Assembly: GCF_000184945.1 (NCBI RefSeq)
Contig: NZ_GL586311.1
Coordinates: 1,900,598 to 1,964,597, forward strand
DNA length: 64,000 nt
Reading direction: 5' to 3'
Source: Segatella buccae ATCC 33574
GTDB taxonomy: Bacteria; Bacteroidota; Bacteroidia; Bacteroidales; Bacteroidaceae
The translations under genes were made by a program, and so were the position numbers. How positions within the stretch are numbered: the first letter of the stretch is position 1; each line of letters opens with the position of its first letter. This document shows positions 36,969-45,588 of this stretch, one piece after another. The notes under the pieces were generated by a model, which was not told the origin of the DNA, made no database searches, and was given only the letters and a program-made list of their open reading frames with translations.

Positions 36969-37171
36969 CTCGGAACATTGGAAGAGAAGGGGTGTCCACA
37001 GGCAGGAACACTGTTATAAGGAGAGAGATTTTTCCGAGCAGTAGGAGTAGCGTTTTATGTTCCTGCTGTGGAGTGTTATTAGGGCCGAACGACTGTTTAA
37101 AATGTCTTGACTTCGTTTTAGCTTGTCATGTTTCTTTGTTTTTAAATGTGCTTTGAATATGACAAGCTAAA
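36969..37171. repeat. Interleaved inverted repeats between tex and susD
   Basis: TCCACAGGCAGGAACA (36995-37010) pairs with TGTTCCTGCTGTGGA (37068-37082) with one bulge. CTCGGAA (36969-36975) pairs with TTCCGAG (37032-37038), interlocking with the first. A separate perfect 13-bp pair TTTAGCTTGTCAT (37117-37129) and ATGACAAGCTAAA (37159-37171) has a 29-nt loop. The 350-bp gap separates two converging genes and shows no ORF. The pairs may act as terminators or belong to small mobile repeats. Confidence 0.6.
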
Positions 37172-37310
37172 GCCCGGTTGAGACAGGGTGAGCGTATATT
37201 TTCTCTTTTTTGTTCCAACAAATGCCCACTATACTTTTTTGTTTGATTTTTAGAGGACATTATTTCGGCTATTTTCGAAATCTTGCTATAGGTTTAAGAC
37301 CTTTCCTCCT

Positions 37311-38942
37311 TCAATATCCCTCATTCTGTTTCAAGTTACCATTAAGGGAGATGGCATTCTTGGGAATAGGAAATACGATGGTGTGGTGGTCTTTCTCACT
37401 GGCGAGTGCAGTGCGTAGATCATACGAGCGGTCGAACAGACCGAAGCGTATGAGATCCTGCCGTCGCCACCCCTCCCACATCAGTTCCAACAACCGTTCG
37501 TCGAGAATGTTCTCCAAGGTGGCCGTGCGGACACCCATTCTCACCCGGTTGCGCACGGCGTTGAGCTCTGCCGATCCATCTTCACCGTTTCTCACTTTGG
37601 CCTCCGCTTTCATCAACAGCACATCAGCATAGCGGAACAGCACGATGTCGTTTCCTTGCAGTTTGCCGTCGGAATAGGCAGTGCGGTCGATTTCGTATTT
37701 GCTCATGCGGGCCCCGGCTGTCTTTTCGTATTCCGTACCCGTGAGATTGAAAGCTGTTACGGCCAGCGGACGATAGATTAGTGGAGTGCCGTCTTCCAGC
37801 AGCACTTTCTTGCCGTCGACGAGAAGCGTGTCGGCATAGAAGTTGATTGGCCAACGGGCATCGACGGTTGCGGTGCCGTAGCCGTATTTTTTCACGGTGG
37901 ACAATGTGCCCACAGTGCCGTTTTCGGCATCCATGCTGATGGCCGAACCGTGGCGGTAGTGACGCGAACGGAAGAGATATTGAAACTGGTTGGTGTAGAA
38001 TGTTTTCTCCATCGGGATGGTGAAGATGTTTTCTACGGAGTTTTCGTTGTGTATGGCGAAATTGGAAGCGTAGTCATCGGCAAGGCGATAGCCTGCACCG
38101 GCTATTTTGTCACAGTAAACCACGGTGGTTTGCCATGCGTTGAGGCTTCGGCCGTCCACGGTGAAAGTGATGTTGCTGCCGGCCGGATAATGGTCATCGG
38201 TGGGAGTGTCATCAGCGTAGATCTCGGCATTGAGAGCCAGTTTGGCCAGCATGAACCATGCCACCGGACGGGTGATGCGTCCATAGTAGTTGCCCTCATA
38301 GTTGCTGTGTGCCAGTGGCAGGGTTTCCGCAGCCTCTTGCAGCTCGTCTACGATAAATCGAAACACTGTGCTGCGCTTGCTCTGGGCGGTCTGAGCGAGT
38401 GATGTGCCGTGGGTAGTGACGAGCGGCACATTGCCCCAAAGATCCATGATATACCAATAGTACATGGCCCGCAGGGCTCTCACCTCGCCTTCGTAGCTCC
38501 GTCGTTGGGCTTCGGTGAGTATGTTTTTGTGGGCTTCTATTTGGTGGAGCGAACGGTTGCAGAGTATCACCACCTTATAGAGATAGTTCCATGTGGCAAA
38601 AAGGGCGTTGTCGGTCGAAGTCCACGAGTGTTCGTAGAGTCGCTGCCAGAAGCCGCCGTCATACCAGTCGCCGCCACGGATGGGGAGCATCTGTTCGTCG
38701 GTGGTGAGCGAGTTCCAGTCATAGACTCCGCGATCGGTGCCCTGAAGTCCCTGGCTTTCGTCATGGCCGCCGATGTAGTTGTATAGGGTGGCTACACAGT
38801 TGAGTTCAATGTCCTTGGCCGAGGAATAGGCTTCAGACTCGGGCATTTGCCCTTTCGGGTCTTCATCAAGGCAACTGCATGGCAACAGTGTGCATGCAGC
38901 GAGTGCGGCTATGAGGAAGGGAGTGGTGCTGATATATTTCAT
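37311..38942 (-). CDS. RagB/SusD family nutrient-uptake lipoprotein
   Basis: The 543-aa protein has a lipoprotein signal (LLPCSC, Cys24) and the SusD pattern: N-terminal TPR-like helices (AYSSAKDIELNCVATLYNYIGG), YLYKVVILCNRSLHQI, EVRALRAMYYWYIMDLWGNVPLVT and a C-terminal VLLMKAEAKVRNG, WEGWRRQDLIRFG and PIPKNAISLN. SusD proteins cap the SusC channel on the cell surface and bind glycans. It is transcribed after the susC-like gene with a 32-bp gap. The ligand is unknown; a polygalacturonase gene nearby suggests pectin. Confidence 0.93.
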   Translation of the reverse strand: MKYISTTPFLIAALAACTLLPCSCLDEDPKGQMPESEAYSSAKDIELNCVATLYNYIGGHDESQGLQGTDRGVYDWNSLTTDEQMLPIRGGDWYDGGFWQRLYEHSWTSTDNALFATWNYLYKVVILCNRSLHQIEAHKNILTEAQRRSYEGEVRALRAMYYWYIMDLWGNVPLVTTHGTSLAQTAQSKRSTVFRFIVDELQEAAETLPLAHSNYEGNYYGRITRPVAWFMLAKLALNAEIYADDTPTDDHYPAGSNITFTVDGRSLNAWQTTVVYCDKIAGAGYRLADDYASNFAIHNENSVENIFTIPMEKTFYTNQFQYLFRSRHYRHGSAISMDAENGTVGTLSTVKKYGYGTATVDARWPINFYADTLLVDGKKVLLEDGTPLIYRPLAVTAFNLTGTEYEKTAGARMSKYEIDRTAYSDGKLQGNDIVLFRYADVLLMKAEAKVRNGEDGSAELNAVRNRVRMGVRTATLENILDERLLELMWEGWRRQDLIRFGLFDRSYDLRTALASEKDHHTIVFPIPKNAISLNGNLKQNEGY

Positions 38943-38974
38943 GAGAATGGAGCTTAATGTGTAGGGAGATAGCG

Positions 38975-41719
38975 TTAAAATTGTATGCTTACGCCTAAGC
39001 TGTAAGAGCGGTAGGGAGGATAGGAACGCTTGTCGTCGATGCCAAGCGTACTGCCCACCACGTAGCTGTTGATCATCGGCGTGAGACCGGAGTAGCCCGT
39101 GAGTGTGGCAAGATTATTTATTGAGAGCGAGAGGCGCAGACTGTTGATATAGCGGCAGTGTTTCTTCACCGGCACATTCCAGCCGACGGTCACGTAGTCG
39201 AAGTTGAGATAGTCACCGCTTTCGAGCCAATAGTCGGTGGCGGTCTGGTCGGCGATGTTGGCTTCGGATGCCCCTTCCATGACATTGTAGGCCGGGAAAC
39301 TTGTCATGTTCATGTAGGTGAGGGCTGTACCGTTGTATATCTTATGTCCGAAAGCTCCGTTCATTTGCACGGAAATGTCGAAGTCGCGGTAGCGGAAACT
39401 TACGTTTGAGCCGAGTGTCATTTTAGGTGTGGCCTGTCCGGCTATATACCGGTCGGCCCCATCGGCTATGTCCACCACCTTGTTACCGTCAAGATCGGCT
39501 ATGTCGTAGGTGTATTGCCCGTTGGCATTCTTGGAAAGTCCCGTACAATGAGGCAGATAGAACACGCCGAGAGGTTGTCCCACAATTTGGTAGACGATGT
39601 TGTTGTCACCTCCGTGGAAGCCTGCACCTGTGAGATGGCCTATGGGGGTGATGTCGGAGGTTGACAGGTAGGTGCCGTTGTAGTTGCCGCTGAGTGAAAG
39701 CAACTTGTTCTTTTGGAACGAGAGGTTGACATTGATGTTCAACTCCATGTCCTTTTTGAGCAGTGGGGTCAGGCCAAGTCCCACCTCAAAGCCGCTGTTG
39801 CTCATGGACCCGATGTTGGCCAACAGTTTGTCATAGGTGAATGGCGGCACGGGCACATTGTACATGTAGAGCATGTCAGTGGTTTTGGAATAATAGTATT
39901 CGGCTGTCAGCACGAGTCGGTTGTCAAACAGTCCGATGTCGGTTCCGATATTGAAGGTGCTGCGCAACTCCCATTTGAGATCGGGATTGGCATTACTGGC
40001 TATACCGAGCGTGGCGGCGGGTGTGCCATTCCACGAGACGAGTCCGTTGGGGTTGAGCAGTAACATGGAGTTGTAACTCTCTATACCACCCGTGTTGCCC
40101 GAGACTCCATAACCCGAGCGCAGTGTGAGTTTGTCAAGCCGGTGCAGCTGTTGCAGTGCGGAAAATGTATGGAGAAGATTCCACGAGGCAGAAAGCGAAG
40201 GAAAAAAGCCCCACTTGTTGCCCTTGCCGAACATCGACGAACCGTCGGCGCGGGCATTGGCCGTGAGCGTGAAAAGCCCCTGACAGTCGTAGCTCACCTG
40301 CATCATGGCCGAAGCCAGTTTAGGATTATCGTAATGGCTGCCCGTTCCGCCGTATGGGATGGTGGCTCCGGCAGCGAGGTTGTCATAGCCGAAAGCATTG
40401 CTGGTGAATCCTTTTACGGTGGTGAAGAAGCCACGCTGCAAGCGCGACTGGTATTCCCCGAGAAGCAACGCGTCGATGATATGCCCTCTGAAATCGTGGT
40501 GATACGTGAGGGAAAGGTTGCCCAGCCAGTCTTCATTTTTCACTTCGGCACGATAGGCCTGCCCTTGTGCCCACACCCATGTGGGGAGATATTGGGCTTT
40601 CTCGGTGGAGTTGTACGAATAGGAACCAAAAGCTTTCAGTGCCAAGTCTTGGCTGAGAGCGAAAGAGAGCTGTATGTGTGTGTTGAAGTTGAGTAGCTTG
40701 TCATGGTCTTGCTTATGGAGCAGAGACAATGGGTTGCAAATTTGCGAAGCGAGCGCATTTCTGTCCCAGCCACCGGTGGCATTCATACCGTCGGGGTAGG
40801 TGGGGTTCTGTGTGGCTGCCGAGTAGAAGAGTTGTTGAGTGTCGAAGATGTTTTTGTTGTTCTGGGAAGAGCCGAATACCCCCAAGTCGATGGTCAGCAG
40901 ATTGTCGAATGCCTTTTGAGTGAGATCGATCTTGGCCACGAAATTGTCGTATTCGCTGTTTTTTATCACGGTGTTGTGATCCATGAAGCCCAGTGAGGCG
41001 CGGTAGCTCGAACTTTCACCGCCTCCGCTGAAAGCGACATGATGGTTTTGTATGAATCCCGTGCGGGTGATGGCTTTCTGGAAATCGGTGTCGAAACCTC
41101 CGTCGTTGTAGCCGAGTCCCAGTGCTTTGGCGGTGGAAATGTAGCCATTTCTGTTGAGCATTCTGATTTTGTCGTAGACAGATTCGAAGCCCATGTTGCC
41201 ATCGTAAGAAATGTGAAACTGCGAACCATGCCCCTTCTTGGTGGTCACTTGTATCACTCCCGAGGCACCACGCGAACCGTAGGGGGCCGTCTCTGCAGCA
41301 TTTTTCAATATTGCGAAACTGGCAATGTCGGCAGGATAGATGCCACTCAGGGTAGAGAGGTCGCTGTAAACGCCGTCGATGATGACCAACGGGTCGTTGC
41401 CACCGGTGAGGGAGGTGGTTCCTCGCACGCGCACGGAACTCAGCATGGCCATGCGGTCGTTACCGGCGGAAGCTATGTTTACACCAACGGCTTGACCGGA
41501 AAGGGCATCAAGGGAGGAGGTGATGAGACCTTTTTTCATGCGCGACTGATCCACCACATCTACCGAACCGCCCTTTCCAGTGGAGATGCCTCCCATGAAC
41601 TCCTTTCTTAGCGAGTCTTGCACAGATGAGGTCAATGCCGTGGTTTGGGCGTGGAGTGGAAACATGGAAGAACTTGCACCAAACAGAAACAGGACTGTGA
41701 AACTGCGGATATTTATCAT
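38975..41719 (-). CDS. SusC/RagA family TonB-linked outer-membrane transporter
   Basis: The 914-aa protein has a signal peptide (about 1-25), a plug domain (about 50-165, with SLDALSGQAVGVNIASAG, SVRVRGTTSLTGGNDPLVIIDG and YGSRGASGVIQVTTKKG) and a 22-strand-type barrel ending in YSLGVSIQF. It lacks the N-terminal carboxypeptidase-regulatory-like domain found in most SusC proteins, and no clear TonB-box consensus is visible before the plug. It forms the uptake complex with the SusD partner downstream. Confidence 0.93.
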   Translation of the reverse strand: MINIRSFTVLFLFGASSSMFPLHAQTTALTSSVQDSLRKEFMGGISTGKGGSVDVVDQSRMKKGLITSSLDALSGQAVGVNIASAGNDRMAMLSSVRVRGTTSLTGGNDPLVIIDGVYSDLSTLSGIYPADIASFAILKNAAETAPYGSRGASGVIQVTTKKGHGSQFHISYDGNMGFESVYDKIRMLNRNGYISTAKALGLGYNDGGFDTDFQKAITRTGFIQNHHVAFSGGGESSSYRASLGFMDHNTVIKNSEYDNFVAKIDLTQKAFDNLLTIDLGVFGSSQNNKNIFDTQQLFYSAATQNPTYPDGMNATGGWDRNALASQICNPLSLLHKQDHDKLLNFNTHIQLSFALSQDLALKAFGSYSYNSTEKAQYLPTWVWAQGQAYRAEVKNEDWLGNLSLTYHHDFRGHIIDALLLGEYQSRLQRGFFTTVKGFTSNAFGYDNLAAGATIPYGGTGSHYDNPKLASAMMQVSYDCQGLFTLTANARADGSSMFGKGNKWGFFPSLSASWNLLHTFSALQQLHRLDKLTLRSGYGVSGNTGGIESYNSMLLLNPNGLVSWNGTPAATLGIASNANPDLKWELRSTFNIGTDIGLFDNRLVLTAEYYYSKTTDMLYMYNVPVPPFTYDKLLANIGSMSNSGFEVGLGLTPLLKKDMELNINVNLSFQKNKLLSLSGNYNGTYLSTSDITPIGHLTGAGFHGGDNNIVYQIVGQPLGVFYLPHCTGLSKNANGQYTYDIADLDGNKVVDIADGADRYIAGQATPKMTLGSNVSFRYRDFDISVQMNGAFGHKIYNGTALTYMNMTSFPAYNVMEGASEANIADQTATDYWLESGDYLNFDYVTVGWNVPVKKHCRYINSLRLSLSINNLATLTGYSGLTPMINSYVVGSTLGIDDKRSYPPYRSYSLGVSIQF

Positions 41720-41761
41720 GTCAGTGTCTGATCATTAGGTTGATAAATGTTAACTACAAGG

Positions 41762-41769
41762 CAAATATA
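41762..41769 (-). promoter_or_regulatory. -7 box for the susCD pair
   Basis: The minus strand reads TATATTTG followed by C, 42 bp before the susC start. No -33 TTTG at 19-21 bp is visible. Confidence 0.55.
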
Positions 41770-41811
41770 GTAAAAATATATGTAAGAGGATGTTAAAAGC
41801 TAATCTTTTTT

Positions 41812-41819
41812 TAATTTTG
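41812..41819 (+). promoter_or_regulatory. -7 box for trmO
   Basis: TAATTTTG followed by C matches TAnnTTTG, 36 bp before the trmO ATG and divergent from the susCD promoter. Confidence 0.55.
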
Positions 41820-41855
41820 CAGACATAAATAGTCCTAACAACAAATTTTCAGAAA

Positions 41856-42536
41856 ATGGAAATCAAGCCTGTAGCCGTCTTTCATTCGCCCTTTTGCTCT
41901 AAATTTGGGATACCCAAGCAGAGCGGCATTGTCGGCAATTTACGTGGCAAAATCGTTTTTGTTCCCGAGTTCCGAAATCCCGATGCTTTGCGGGGCATGG
42001 AGGAGTTTGAATACTTGTGGCTCGTGTGGGAGTTTTCGGCCAACCGGCATGGGGAGACAAGTCTCATGGTGCGTCCGCCCCGGTTAGGGGGTAACAAAAA
42101 GGTGGGTGTGTTTGCTTCTCGCAGTCCTTTTCGTCCCAACAGTCTGGGACTGTCCTCTGTGCGCATTGATCACATTGAGTGGGAAACCGCTTGCGGGCCG
42201 ATCATCCATGTGCTGGGAGCCGACCTCATGAATGGTACACCCATCTATGACATCAAGCCCTATGTCACCTATGCCGACAGTCACCCGGAGGCGAGGAGCG
42301 GATTTGTGGATCGGAGGGAATGGAAGCGACTGAAGGTGGAGATACCCTCTGAGGTGAAAGAACGCCTCATGAGACAAGATGGAATGACGGACGAAAGCAT
42401 CATGCAGTTGCAGGAGGTGCTGGCTGAAGACCCTCGTCCCCAATACCAAAAAGACCCTCAAAAGGTTTATGGTATGCCTTTTGAGGGTCTGGACATTCAT
42501 TTTTGCGTAGACGGTGATTGTCTGACGGTTATCTGA
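41856..42536 (+). CDS. trmO: tRNA (N6-threonylcarbamoyladenosine37-N6)-methyltransferase TrmO
   Basis: The 226-aa protein has the TrmO barrel signature: PVAVFHSPFCSKFGIPKQSGIV, FEYLWLVWEFSANR, VFASRSPFRPNSLGLSSVRI and LNGTPIYDIKPYVTYAD (here ADLMNGTPIYDIKPYV). It methylates t6A37 in tRNA-Thr with SAM. The C-terminal half (about 140-226) carries YGMPFEGLDIHF, typical of long TrmO forms. Its last coding bases contain a terminator-like hairpin that serves the converging GH28 gene. Confidence 0.93.
   Translation: MEIKPVAVFHSPFCSKFGIPKQSGIVGNLRGKIVFVPEFRNPDALRGMEEFEYLWLVWEFSANRHGETSLMVRPPRLGGNKKVGVFASRSPFRPNSLGLSSVRIDHIEWETACGPIIHVLGADLMNGTPIYDIKPYVTYADSHPEARSGFVDRREWKRLKVEIPSEVKERLMRQDGMTDESIMQLQEVLAEDPRPQYQKDPQKVYGMPFEGLDIHFCVDGDCLTVI
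42452..42490 (-). terminator. Terminator for the GH28 gene inside the end of trmO
   Basis: AGACCCTCAAAAGG (42452-42465) pairs perfectly with CCTTTTGAGGGTCT (42477-42490) across an 11-nt loop. On the minus strand the stem runs into five T residues. It lies 53 bp past the GH28 stop, wholly within the trmO coding sequence. Confidence 0.75.
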
Positions 42537-42542
42537 AAGATT

Positions 42543-43955
42543 TTATTGGCGGTTTTCGAATGTCAACAATCTGACATTGGTCAGTTTAATGTCGCTGTTG
42601 GCATCAATGTCCGTACTTTTATCCGTATAGAAGATGCAGGAATTTTCAATAGTAATGTGGTGTATCATTCCCCGTTCTCCGTGAGCGGCAATACCTGTCT
42701 TTGCCCCGCGACAAATTATATTGGAGATGTGGATATCCTGAAATTCGGGCACATATTCTGCTTTTATAGGAGCTGTAGCTTTCTTTGCACCCACATGGTT
42801 GTCCCAATAGGTGGTCTCGAAGACAATAGCTTCATTCTTGATGTCGGTCATGTAGATGTCGCTGATGAAGATGTTTTCGGTTTTGCCACCCCTTTTGACG
42901 GCGCTCTTGAAACGCAAACCGGTGTCTGTACCACAGAATTTATTGCGTCTCACGACAATGTTTTTCATACCGCCTGAAAATTCGCTGCCTATGACGAATC
43001 CGCCGTGGGCGTTATAAACGGTGTTGTTTTCTATCAGTACATTGGCAACGGGCCCGTATTCAACTCCCTTTGCCCCGGCTCCCGCCTTCATGCAGATGCC
43101 GTCGTCTCCGGCATCAATCACATTGTTGATAATGAGCACCTGTCGGCAACTGCTGATGTCTATGGCATCACCGTTTTGTGCATTCCACGGACATTTTACT
43201 GTGATACCGTCAATGACGACATTGGTGCAGCGGGTGGGGATGATGTGAAACTTAGGGGAGTTGAGTAGTGTGACACCCTTTACAAGCACGTTTTCGCAGT
43301 CAGTGAAGCGCACGAGGTGAGGGCGATATCTTTCTTGGGTCTCATACGTGTCAGCCACATTGCTGAAATGGGTCAGGTTGAACGGATACCAAAGGTCACC
43401 TTTAGGAGTCACTGTACCGCCCATGGCTTTGAGCCGGTTCCACTCGGTGTCGCTCACCTTGCCGCGTTTCACGGGTCGCCACCATTCACCGTTGCCGTCA
43501 ATGATGCCCTCACCGGTGATAGAGATGTTCTTGCGTTTGCTGGCATTGATGCCGGGCGTGGCTTTGTCATCTTTCATCCCGTTTTCAATTTTGATAAAAT
43601 CATTCTTGTCGGGGGAGAGCACAATAATTGCATTTTTGTCTAAGTGCAGGTCAATATTATCCTTGAAAGAAATCATGCCTGTAAGGTACACGCCTGCCGG
43701 CACGTCCAAATGCCCGCCACCTTTCTTGCTTAGCTCACTCATGGCTTTGCCAAAGGCTTCGGTATTCATCGTAACGCCGTCTCCCTTACCTCCGAAATCC
43801 GGTAGTGAAACCCGGTTGTCGGGGATGGTGGGAAGTGTGGGGGCACTCATTGGGATGGGCAGATTCTGATAATATTTGTCGTATTCGTTGGAGACGGCCA
43901 TGGCCCATGATAGCATGAAAAACAGTGTGATGGAAATAATTCTTTTTTTGTTCAT
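42543..43955 (-). CDS. GH28 family polygalacturonase-like hydrolase
   Basis: The 470-aa protein has a signal peptide (MNKKRIISITLFFMLSWAMAVS) and a parallel beta-helix. GH28 catalytic elements are NGDAIDISSC, DAGDDGICMK, VIGSEFSGGM and RFKSAVKRGG, giving the acidic residues, but the usual His of the G-H-G motif appears replaced by GSEFSGG. Members cleave pectic galacturonides, often at the exo position. A longer reading starting at 44096 crosses a tRNA gene and is rejected in favour of ATG 43955. The upstream gap leads to the tRNA-Phe terminator. Confidence 0.9.
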   Translation of the reverse strand: MNKKRIISITLFFMLSWAMAVSNEYDKYYQNLPIPMSAPTLPTIPDNRVSLPDFGGKGDGVTMNTEAFGKAMSELSKKGGGHLDVPAGVYLTGMISFKDNIDLHLDKNAIIVLSPDKNDFIKIENGMKDDKATPGINASKRKNISITGEGIIDGNGEWWRPVKRGKVSDTEWNRLKAMGGTVTPKGDLWYPFNLTHFSNVADTYETQERYRPHLVRFTDCENVLVKGVTLLNSPKFHIIPTRCTNVVIDGITVKCPWNAQNGDAIDISSCRQVLIINNVIDAGDDGICMKAGAGAKGVEYGPVANVLIENNTVYNAHGGFVIGSEFSGGMKNIVVRRNKFCGTDTGLRFKSAVKRGGKTENIFISDIYMTDIKNEAIVFETTYWDNHVGAKKATAPIKAEYVPEFQDIHISNIICRGAKTGIAAHGERGMIHHITIENSCIFYTDKSTDIDANSDIKLTNVRLLTFENRQ

Positions 43956-44019
43956 TTTGATATGTTTGGTTTGTTTGTTTTTATAAGTGGGTGAAAAGGT
44001 AGTGCATATAAAAAAGGAT

Positions 44020-44048
44020 GAGGACTGCCTCTTGCGAGAACAGTCCTC
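44020..44048 (-). terminator. Terminator after tRNA-Phe
   Basis: GAGGACTG (44020-44027) pairs with CAGTCCTC (44041-44048), followed on the minus strand by ATCC and six T residues. It lies 16 bp after the tRNA end. Confidence 0.8.
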
Positions 44049-44064
44049 TAAATGAAAGGAGGAG

Positions 44065-44137
44065 TGGTACCTCTTGGAGTTGAACCAAGGACACATGGAT
44101 TTTCAGTCCATTGCTCTACCACCTGAGCTAAGGTACC
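44065..44137 (-). tRNA. tRNA-Phe(GAA)
   Basis: A 73-nt cloverleaf has acceptor arms GGTACCT and AGGTACC, D loop AGCTCAGGTGG, anticodon loop CTGAAAA (anticodon GAA) and T loop GGTTCAACTCC. The 3' CCA is not encoded. A -7 box lies 18 bp upstream and a terminator directly downstream, so it is a single-gene unit. Confidence 0.97.
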
Positions 44138-44154
44138 CTTTTCTTTTGCGGTTG

Positions 44155-44162
44155 CAAAGATA
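44155..44162 (-). promoter_or_regulatory. -7 box for tRNA-Phe
   Basis: The minus strand reads TATCTTTG followed by C, 17 bp before the tRNA 5' end, in the same position as the box upstream of the SRP RNA. Confidence 0.65.
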
Positions 44163-44314
44163 TAAATTTTATTTGGAAAGAAAGAGTTGGAATTTGAAAA
44201 TTTCATGCAGGTTAATATTTATTAACAGAGAACCGTTTGCGATGCTTCCTCCATAGTCTTTAGGCATCAGTAAGGAGAGAAAGAGGGGGATATGTCCTTT
44301 TTGAAAAGTGAATT

Positions 44315-44392
44315 CCTGCCATGCTGCCATTCCATGATAGCTGATGAGATGCAAGAAAACAGCTTGTTGTAAAGGTGAGGCAGCATGGCAGG
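44315..44392. repeat. Perfect 14-bp inverted repeat between thiL and tRNA-Phe
   Basis: CCTGCCATGCTGCC (44315-44328) and GGCAGCATGGCAGG (44379-44392) are exact complements with a 50-nt loop that contains AGCTG and CAGCT. The 314-bp gap around it has no ORF. It lies just after the thiL stop, so it may terminate the sppA operon, but no T tract follows. Confidence 0.6.
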
Positions 44393-44451
44393 AGGATCGG
44401 AGAAAGCTATTCGCGCACAATCGCTCCTTATCTAAAATGTGGTGGCGGAAG

Positions 44452-45558
44452 TTATTTAAGTGGGTTCCAACCTTGTGCTTGTAGGGCAAATTCTTGTCCG
44501 TCACGTGTGATGAGCATGGCTCCCAAGTCTTCTTTAGTGATATAACCGATCTGCTTGATATTCTCCATGCCTTCTATTTTCTCGTGGTCTCCGATAGGCA
44601 CGGTAAAAAGCAATTCGTAATCTTCGCCGCCATTCAGGGCACAAGTGATGACATTCATGTTGAATTCTTCTGCCATGACAGCCGCTTGATAATCTATTGG
44701 AATATTTTTCTCATAGATGCGGCAGCCGCATCCACTTTGTTTGCAGATATGTAACAGTTCGCTGCTCAATCCATCGGAAATGTCCATCATTGATGTCGGG
44801 TGGATGTTGGCATCGCGTAGTTGGGCAATGATGTCACCCCGTGCCTCCGGCTTGAGCTGTCGGTCAAGCAAATACTCCTTTCCGGCAAAGTCGGGCTGGA
44901 AATCTTTCATTCTACTGAGTTCGTCGTTTAGGGCGGCAATGTGTTGTGCATTGCCATCGGCCTGTGCCTTCCGCAGCCGTTTTTGTATGTCTTCCACCTG
45001 TTGATAATAGACCGTTTTCTCCCTTTCGAGCAGTTGCAGTCCCAAATAAGCTGCCCCGAGATCACCACTCACACAGATGAGGTCGGTCTCCTTGGCGCCG
45101 TTGCGGCAGACGATCTCCTCTTTCCGGGCATCGCCAATGCAAGTGATGCTGATAGCCAGACCGGTATAAGAAGCCGAGGTGTCGCCACCGACAATGTCCA
45201 CATTCCATTTGTCACAAGCCTGTTGCAGACCGCGATAAAACTCCTCAAGGTCTTCTACGGTGAAACGCTTGCTCAAAGCGATGTTTACGATGAGTTGACG
45301 AGGCGTACCATTCATGGCGAAGATATCGCTCATATTTACCATGGCAGCCTTATACCCCAAGTGGTACATGTCCATGTAGGTGAGGTCGAAGTGTATGCCT
45401 TCCATGAGCATATCGCTGGTGACAAGCACTTCCGTGTCAGGATAGTGCAGAATAGCACTGTCGTCTCCGACACCCTTTATCGTAGTTTTGTTGGTGAGTT
45501 TAATGTTTTTGGTGAGTCGGTCAATAAGACCGAACTCACCGAGTTTGGATATTTCCAC
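44452..45558 (-). CDS. thiL: Thiamine-monophosphate kinase
   Basis: The 368-aa AIR synthase-like kinase phosphorylates thiamine phosphate to the diphosphate cofactor. Seen are GEFGLIDRL, IKGVGDDSAIL, SDMLMEGIHFD, NMSDIFAMNGTPRQ, IVGGDTSAS, SGDLGAAYLGL and MDISDGLSSEL, all typical ATP/metal motifs, and LNGGEDYELLFTVP. It is the last gene of the sppA-lpxK-punA-thiL operon, 30 bp after punA. About 50 extra residues (near 180-230) form a charged insert usual in Bacteroidota. Confidence 0.95.
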   Translation of the reverse strand: MEISKLGEFGLIDRLTKNIKLTNKTTIKGVGDDSAILHYPDTEVLVTSDMLMEGIHFDLTYMDMYHLGYKAAMVNMSDIFAMNGTPRQLIVNIALSKRFTVEDLEEFYRGLQQACDKWNVDIVGGDTSASYTGLAISITCIGDARKEEIVCRNGAKETDLICVSGDLGAAYLGLQLLEREKTVYYQQVEDIQKRLRKAQADGNAQHIAALNDELSRMKDFQPDFAGKEYLLDRQLKPEARGDIIAQLRDANIHPTSMMDISDGLSSELLHICKQSGCGCRIYEKNIPIDYQAAVMAEEFNMNVITCALNGGEDYELLFTVPIGDHEKIEGMENIKQIGYITKEDLGAMLITRDGQEFALQAQGWNPLK

Positions 45559-45588
45559 AATAATATATAATATGAAAATGTCAGATTT

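Noticed and set aside
35608..37011. 467-codon frame antisense to tex
   Set aside because: It is His/Val-rich as expected from an antisense shadow and overlaps the conserved Tex domains.
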